A stretch of 64,000 bases of DNA from Hoskinsella mucinilytica (GTDB taxonomy: Bacteria; Bacillota_I; Bacilli_A; Erysipelotrichales; Erysipelotrichaceae). The position numbers were made by a program, and so were the translations under genes. The DNA is taken from assembly GCF_045223415.1 (NCBI RefSeq), contig NZ_JBEQZJ010000006.1:33797-97796 (forward strand). The letters run 5' to 3'. This document shows, one piece after another, positions 59,699-64,000 of this stretch (the first letter of the stretch is position 1; each line of letters begins with the position of its first letter). A model generated the notes under the pieces. The model was not told the origin of the DNA, did no database searches, and was given only the letters and a program-made list of their open reading frames with translations.

Positions 59699-61807
59699 AT
59701 GAAAAAGTTATCTGTGATCATGTCTGTTTTACTAAGCACCTTATTTTTTATTACGGTGTTTTTTTCATTAGGTAATCAGAATTTCATGACCATCATAGAT
59801 ACAAATGCTTATTTTAATACCGTTGATTTATCAAAAGGAAAAGCCATACAAATTTATTTAAAGGAAGAAGTTGCATCAGATGAAGAATGTCAAAACTTTT
59901 TCTATCAACTTTTCAAAAAGTATCATGCAGTTGCTGTAGGTACTGCTCAATATAGGGGCATTGAACTAGAAAATACTGCTACATATGTCTATGCAGAAAC
60001 CAATATTTACGAAGGACAATTTGAATCTAAGGATCAAGTACAAATTGATTACTCAAGCAATACGGAAACATCGTATTATACATCGGATCCTTTGGATCAA
60101 CAAGGAGCTTTGATTGATTACTTGAATCCTATGTTTTATAATTACTCCAATGTTATCTCTTATCATCCTTGGCATCAGGCGAAAAATTATCGTATGCCTG
60201 TATTGATCAATGTTGATGGTATCAGTGTAGAAGAATTTCAAAGGGTAATCAAAGGTACTCCTTGGGAGAAAAGTTTAAGAGATGTAAAAGAACTGGATTC
60301 ATATTCGATTAAAAACTCAGTCACGGAAGAGGGAATTCAATTTGATTCCTATCATCTTTTAAGTGTCAGTATGGGATTATCCTTTGCGTCTTTGCTTTTG
60401 ATGATGATTGTGGAAATCGTGAAACACAAGAAGTATGTTGCAGTAGCGCAATTGAATGGAATTAGTAAAACAAACATTATAAAAAAGAAATTCTCAACCT
60501 ATCTTTTGAGTATTTTCTGTGGCTTTAGTGTTTCACAATTATTGTTATTATACTTTGTAAGTGGACCTTATAGAAATATAAATCGAGAGTTATATCAAGT
60601 GATAGGGCTTGCAATCGTTGGCTTTTTTGTATTAATGTTAATCGTGATTGCGTTTTTATATGGGTATTTATGGATGTTTTGTGATTTTAAAGATTTGAAA
60701 AAGAAAAAAATGAATTTGATGAGTATTCGAATAAATATTATTTTAAAAATTATATTAACGGTTGGGTTGATTTCACCATTTGTCTCCTTGGCTAAAGATA
60801 GCTATCATCAAATGATTCGAACAGTAGCCATGTATCAAATGAAAGAAGAAAGCCAACATCGATATCAGGTAATAAATAATGTAGAGTCTTACCAAACACA
60901 ATCAGATATAGAAATGATTATGAAGATCAATCAGTTTGTTGTTCAGGAATGTCATGGTAAAACATTTGATTTTTTTGATTGGATGCTTCATTATCACGAT
61001 GCGCAAAAGGATGGTGTTAAGGAGGAATATGAAATTCCTTATGTTGTTGTGAATCGAAATTATTTAAAAGATTATCAAATAAAGCATGATGAAAATCATA
61101 AAATAATAGATACTGATGCTTTAACGAAAGGTGTATTGCTTGTGCCAAAACGCTATGAGAACACGGCATCTTTACAAAACTATATCAATCAACTTCATCC
61201 TTCTCAAACGATATGGATAGAAGATTTAGATCGTTCCTTACGACCACTTAAGTTTTCGGAAGTGGACGAAGCTGGAGAATATCTAAATAATCCAATCATC
61301 TATTTATATGATGAACAAGATGAAATGAGTGCTTATTATATGAGTGATTATTATGTTGATACAGATGATTTACAAGGCATAGATGAAAAATTAAAAGCAC
61401 AAAATTTAGATCAGATGATATATTTCAATTCTATGCTACCGGAAATAGAAAGAGAGTTTAATAAACAATTTATCACTTTTACGTCTATGGCATTTTTATT
61501 CTTTGGTTATCTATGTGTTTATTTGACCTTTGTATTTCAAAGTGTGTTTGTATATCTGGATGTATATCAAAAGAAACTATCTATACAATATTTACAAGGG
61601 TATTCTTATGCAAAACGATACTATGAGATTTATATCCTTAATTTATGTGCTTATATCTTAGCCAGTATTGCTGTATATATGTTATATGAAATAGCGTTAA
61701 CTGCTATTCTCTACTACATTTTATTCTTTGGTCTGATTGAAATCTTATTTATCATATATCAAATTAGACGCTTTGAACGTCATTCTGGTTTAAAAGCTTT
61801 GAAATAA
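59699..61807 (+). CDS. Bacteriocin-associated (TIGR01654/DUF1430-like) membrane protein, FtsX-like permease
   Basis: 702 residues. One helix at the start (about 5-25), a large extracytoplasmic segment (30-230), three or four helices (about 230-370), another extracytoplasmic part (370-590) and three helices at the end. This resembles the 7TM putative immunity/export protein of lactococcin 972-type clusters. It is coupled to the following ATPase (12 bp), so it is its permease. I see no lactococcin-like peptide gene nearby. The leader with repeats may affect its translation. The region is especially AT-rich. Confidence 0.6.
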   Translation: MKKLSVIMSVLLSTLFFITVFFSLGNQNFMTIIDTNAYFNTVDLSKGKAIQIYLKEEVASDEECQNFFYQLFKKYHAVAVGTAQYRGIELENTATYVYAETNIYEGQFESKDQVQIDYSSNTETSYYTSDPLDQQGALIDYLNPMFYNYSNVISYHPWHQAKNYRMPVLINVDGISVEEFQRVIKGTPWEKSLRDVKELDSYSIKNSVTEEGIQFDSYHLLSVSMGLSFASLLLMMIVEIVKHKKYVAVAQLNGISKTNIIKKKFSTYLLSIFCGFSVSQLLLLYFVSGPYRNINRELYQVIGLAIVGFFVLMLIVIAFLYGYLWMFCDFKDLKKKKMNLMSIRINIILKIILTVGLISPFVSLAKDSYHQMIRTVAMYQMKEESQHRYQVINNVESYQTQSDIEMIMKINQFVVQECHGKTFDFFDWMLHYHDAQKDGVKEEYEIPYVVVNRNYLKDYQIKHDENHKIIDTDALTKGVLLVPKRYENTASLQNYINQLHPSQTIWIEDLDRSLRPLKFSEVDEAGEYLNNPIIYLYDEQDEMSAYYMSDYYVDTDDLQGIDEKLKAQNLDQMIYFNSMLPEIEREFNKQFITFTSMAFLFFGYLCVYLTFVFQSVFVYLDVYQKKLSIQYLQGYSYAKRYYEIYILNLCAYILASIAVYMLYEIALTAILYYILFFGLIEILFIIYQIRRFERHSGLKALK

Positions 61808-61819
61808 AAGGAGGGTACT

Positions 61820-62461
61820 ATGAAAGCATTACAGATAAGAGGCATCACAAAGGCTTATGGAAAAAATATAGTAATCAAAGATTTTGATTTAGACGTGGAG
61901 GAACAGGAATTTGTCTGTATCATAGGAGAAAGCGGTTGTGGAAAAAGTACGTTGTTGAATATGATCGGCGAATTGGAAAAGCCAGATCAAGGAACCATTA
62001 CCTACTTTGATAAAAAAGGTTATCCACCATATTCTCGAGGAGCGGAAAAGTTACTGCGATATGAAATAGGTTATTTATTTCAGAATTTTGCACTTGTAGA
62101 CGATGAAAGCGTATATCGTAATTTAGAGATGGCTCTTACTTATCAAAAAGGAAATAAAAAAGACAAAATTATGAAGGCTTTGGAAGAAGTGGGATTAAGT
62201 GGATTTGAGAATAAAAAAGTCTATCAATGCTCAGGTGGGGAACAACAGCGTATTGCTATAGCAAGATTACTTTTAAAACCATGTAGAATCATCCTTGCTG
62301 ATGAACCAACGGGAAGTCTAGATCCGCATAATAAACAAATTGTGATGGAACTTTTGAAAAAAATGAAGCAAAGTGGGAAAACGATCATCGTAGTGACTCA
62401 CGATAAGGAAGTATCAGAAATCGCCGATAGAGTCCTCACCTTAACAAAACTAACCAAGTAA
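61820..62461 (+). CDS. ABC transporter ATP-binding protein, partner of the permease upstream
   Basis: 213 residues with intact ATPase motifs: Walker A GESGCGKSTLLN, signature CSGGEQQRIAIARLLL, Walker B IILADEPTGSLD, His in VVTHD. It resembles LolD/MacB and the ABC proteins of the lactococcin 972 group. AAAGGAGG is the ribosome site, with a terminator right after the stop. Confidence 0.88.
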   Translation: MKALQIRGITKAYGKNIVIKDFDLDVEEQEFVCIIGESGCGKSTLLNMIGELEKPDQGTITYFDKKGYPPYSRGAEKLLRYEIGYLFQNFALVDDESVYRNLEMALTYQKGNKKDKIMKALEEVGLSGFENKKVYQCSGGEQQRIAIARLLLKPCRIILADEPTGSLDPHNKQIVMELLKKMKQSGKTIIVVTHDKEVSEIADRVLTLTKLTK

Positions 62462-62490
62462 AGGCAGCTATGTGTTCGCTGCCTTTTTAA
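62461..62490 (+). terminator. Terminator of the ABC pair
   Basis: AAGGCAGC, loop of nine, GCTGCCTTTTT. Confidence 0.9.
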
Positions 62491-62497
62491 AATATCG

Positions 62498-62526
62498 TTG
62501 TATATTTGGATGAGGTAGCTTATAAT
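62498..62526 (+). promoter_or_regulatory. Promoter of the LacI-family regulator gene
   Basis: TTGTAT (62498-62503), 17-bp spacer, TATAAT (62521-62526). Confidence 0.75.
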
Positions 62527-62554
62527 AGATTCAAAGTAAAGGATGAAGTAAATC

Positions 62555-63556
62555 ATGAAAAAGAAGCTGACAATGCAGGATATCGCAGATATGAGTGGTG
62601 TCACAAAAAGTACAGTATCAAGATATTTTAATGGGGGATATGTCAAAGACGATACTAGGAAAAAAATAAGGGAGATCATAGAAAAATACCATTATGAACC
62701 CAATGCATTTGCACAAAGTCTGAAGGCAAAATCGAGTCGGATCATTGGTGTCATTGCACCTTGTCTAGATTCAACAGTAACCAGTCGTACAATGATGGCG
62801 ATTGATGAATATCTTAGAAAAGAAAATTATATGTCATTGATTATGAATACGGATCATGATGAAAAGTTGGAACTAAAATATATGGAAAGCTTATGGCGGA
62901 TGAATGTTGATGGCATCATCTTGATCGCAACACAAGTTAGTGATGCACACTGTTCTTTGGTGAAAAAAATGGATCTGCCTTTTGTTTTTGTTGGTCAAAA
63001 ATATGAGGATGGGATATCCATATTATATGATGATTATCGAGCAGGAAAAAAGGTAGGCGAGCTTGCCGCAAAGCATGGACATAAAGATATTGTTTATATT
63101 GGTGTGCATGAAAGTGATCAATCCGTTGGTGTAGAGCGAAGGGATGGCATCATTCAGGCGTTAAAAGAACATGGCATCACAAATGTGGAACAACTATATG
63201 CGGATTTTAATTTTGATGTTGCTTATGATAAGACGAAAAAATTGTTAGCGAAAAGAGTTCCTGATATGATCATTTGTGCGACAGATAAACTGGCATTAGG
63301 TGCTTATAAAGCCATTCAAGAAAAGGGAATTCATATTCCGGATGAAATATCATTGATTGGTTTCGGTGGTTATGAAATCAGCTCTTTATTAACACCGAAA
63401 CTGACCACGATACGATATGATAGTGATACAGCAGGATATATTGCTGCTGAAACAATGGCAAAACTTTTGAAACAAGAACCAGTCCCTAGTGTACAAATTG
63501 TAGGATATGAATTATTAGAGGGAGATAGCATTAAAGATATGAGTGACCAGACCTAA
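62555..63556 (+). CDS. LacI-family transcriptional regulator
   Basis: 333 residues: helix-turn-helix TMQDIADMSGVTKSTVSRYF at the start, hinge, then a periplasmic-binding-protein-like effector domain (about 60-330: SRIIGVIAPCLDS, GVERRDGIIQALKEHGI). The effector is probably a sugar. The controlled gene may be right of the window, where a promoter begins. AAAGGATGAAG precedes the ATG. Confidence 0.9.
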   Translation: MKKKLTMQDIADMSGVTKSTVSRYFNGGYVKDDTRKKIREIIEKYHYEPNAFAQSLKAKSSRIIGVIAPCLDSTVTSRTMMAIDEYLRKENYMSLIMNTDHDEKLELKYMESLWRMNVDGIILIATQVSDAHCSLVKKMDLPFVFVGQKYEDGISILYDDYRAGKKVGELAAKHGHKDIVYIGVHESDQSVGVERRDGIIQALKEHGITNVEQLYADFNFDVAYDKTKKLLAKRVPDMIICATDKLALGAYKAIQEKGIHIPDEISLIGFGGYEISSLLTPKLTTIRYDSDTAGYIAAETMAKLLKQEPVPSVQIVGYELLEGDSIKDMSDQT

Positions 63557-63575
63557 GTGTCTGTTTTTTTACAAT
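63548..63575 (+). terminator. Terminator after the lacI-type gene
   Basis: CAGAC, loop CTAAGT, GTCTG, seven T. Confidence 0.8.
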
Positions 63576-64000
63576 TAAGTGCTTATTTACTTATCATGAA
63601 CTAGGAGAATTATGAAATATTTTAATCATATCAGCTTATTGTAAGATAAGTGTATAACTGCAATAACATAACCAACCAAGTATCAAAATGAAAGAAAATT
63701 TGAAGAATTTGGCCAAAAAATATAAGTTTTTTTAATAATTGATACAAATGCAAAGTTTTGTGTTATCATATCTACCATAAAAAATGAAAGGGGGTTTGTG
63801 GTGATGGTCATAGTATTTCATAGTGATTAAAGAATATCGTACTTTGTTTTGATCAAAACGTTGGTGATGAATGAGTATCGTTAACAAAATTTGATGTGTT
63901 TCAAATCATAAAAAGTATGTAAAATTTTCTTTATCTGTTTACATTTTATGGTTAACTTAGTATAATATGATTGTAGGATAGGTATATCCATGCATCGTAT
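63557..64000. other. Gene-free right edge: upstream region of a gene outside the window
   Basis: 444 bp after the LacI-type gene without a credible coding region. It holds the terminator, a perfect 14-bp palindrome GTTTTGATCAAAAC (63846-63859), two GTTAAC half-palindromes (near 63879 and 63951) and a promoter (TTTACA 63938-63943, 17 bp, TATAAT 63961-63966). An 8-codon frame (ATG near 63804, MVIVFHSD) has AAAGGGGG upstream but is too short to support. Confidence 0.6.
63938..63966 (+). promoter_or_regulatory. Promoter pointing out of the window
   Basis: TTTACA (63938-63943), 17-bp spacer, TATAAT (63961-63966). The spacer has GTTAAC, a possible LacI-family half-site. It drives a gene beyond 64000. 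Confidence 0.7.

Overview
The window is 64 kb of AT-rich, gene-dense chromosome from a low-GC Firmicute that lives anaerobically. The evidence is a class III (oxygen-sensitive) ribonucleotide reductase, a reverse rubrerythrin, Bacillus-like gene orders (rlmN-prpC-prkC-rsgA-rpe-thiN; ftsA-ftsZ), the yunC-yunB pair, and Shine-Dalgarno sites that alternate between AAGGAGG and a GGTGA type. My best guess is the class Erysipelotrichia (a gut Erysipelotrichaceae-like genome). That is inference from gene content, not a database result. I saw no tRNA, rRNA, CRISPR array, transposase or prophage.

Layout. 1-4.7 kb (minus): a truncated PdaC-like deacetylase, then a five-gene operon marR-HAD-CmpB-type membrane protein-pgsA-AI-2E exporter. 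4.8-7.8 kb: a 25-codon ORF with its own promoter and terminator stands in front of an ankyrin protein/EF-G-like GTPase operon. 7.9-12.9 kb: small unknowns, a P1 peptidase, an ECF transporter S component with a structured leader, a MATE pump and a YwaF-type membrane protein. 13-19.4 kb: reverse rubrerythrin with PerR-like palindromes, an ABC ATPase-permease fusion whose ATPase half has lost its catalytic motifs, an RsmF-type methyltransferase and an ABC-F protein. 19.5-25.2 kb: the rlmN-prpC-prkC-rsgA-rpe-thiN operon. 25.2-33.8 kb: a nucleoside kinase, rpmB, a dockerin-tagged glucosaminidase paired with a membrane-anchored cadherin-like protein, ftsA, ftsZ and an unknown ftsZ partner. 33.9-45 kb: a Ca-type P-ATPase, uracil permease, radical SAM/hydrolase pair, a large unknown membrane protein, Trk/Ktr potassium uptake and yunC-yunB. 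45.1-50.3 kb: a compact operon nhaC - TrxB-like flavoprotein - arylsulfotransferase/thioredoxin fusion - Crp/Fnr regulator. 50.4-54.4 kb: a toxin-like small-ORF transcript, then nrdD (with a glutaredoxin tail) and nrdG (with a MarR head) on the minus strand. 54.5-64 kb: phosphoesterase, Mbeg1-like hydrolase, a FadH/Bai-type enoate reductase divergent from tetR, a bacteriocin-immunity-type ABC pair preceded by four 20-bp repeats, a LacI regulator, and a 444-bp gene-free right edge.

The strongest candidates for undescribed biology are four. (1) The redox operon at 45-50.3 kb, where two thioredoxin-fold fusions, a Cys-rich Crp/Fnr protein and a matching TGTTG-N6-CAACA palindrome sit together. 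(2) A DNA-binding MarR domain fused to the radical-SAM activator NrdG, with a perfect 18-bp palindrome just downstream of its own -10 box. (3) A leader-peptide/terminator arrangement before an EF-G paralogue. (4) The hydrophobic 20-codon ORF near 50.6 kb, which resembles a type I toxin. All four rest on reading the sequence; none has been tested computationally.
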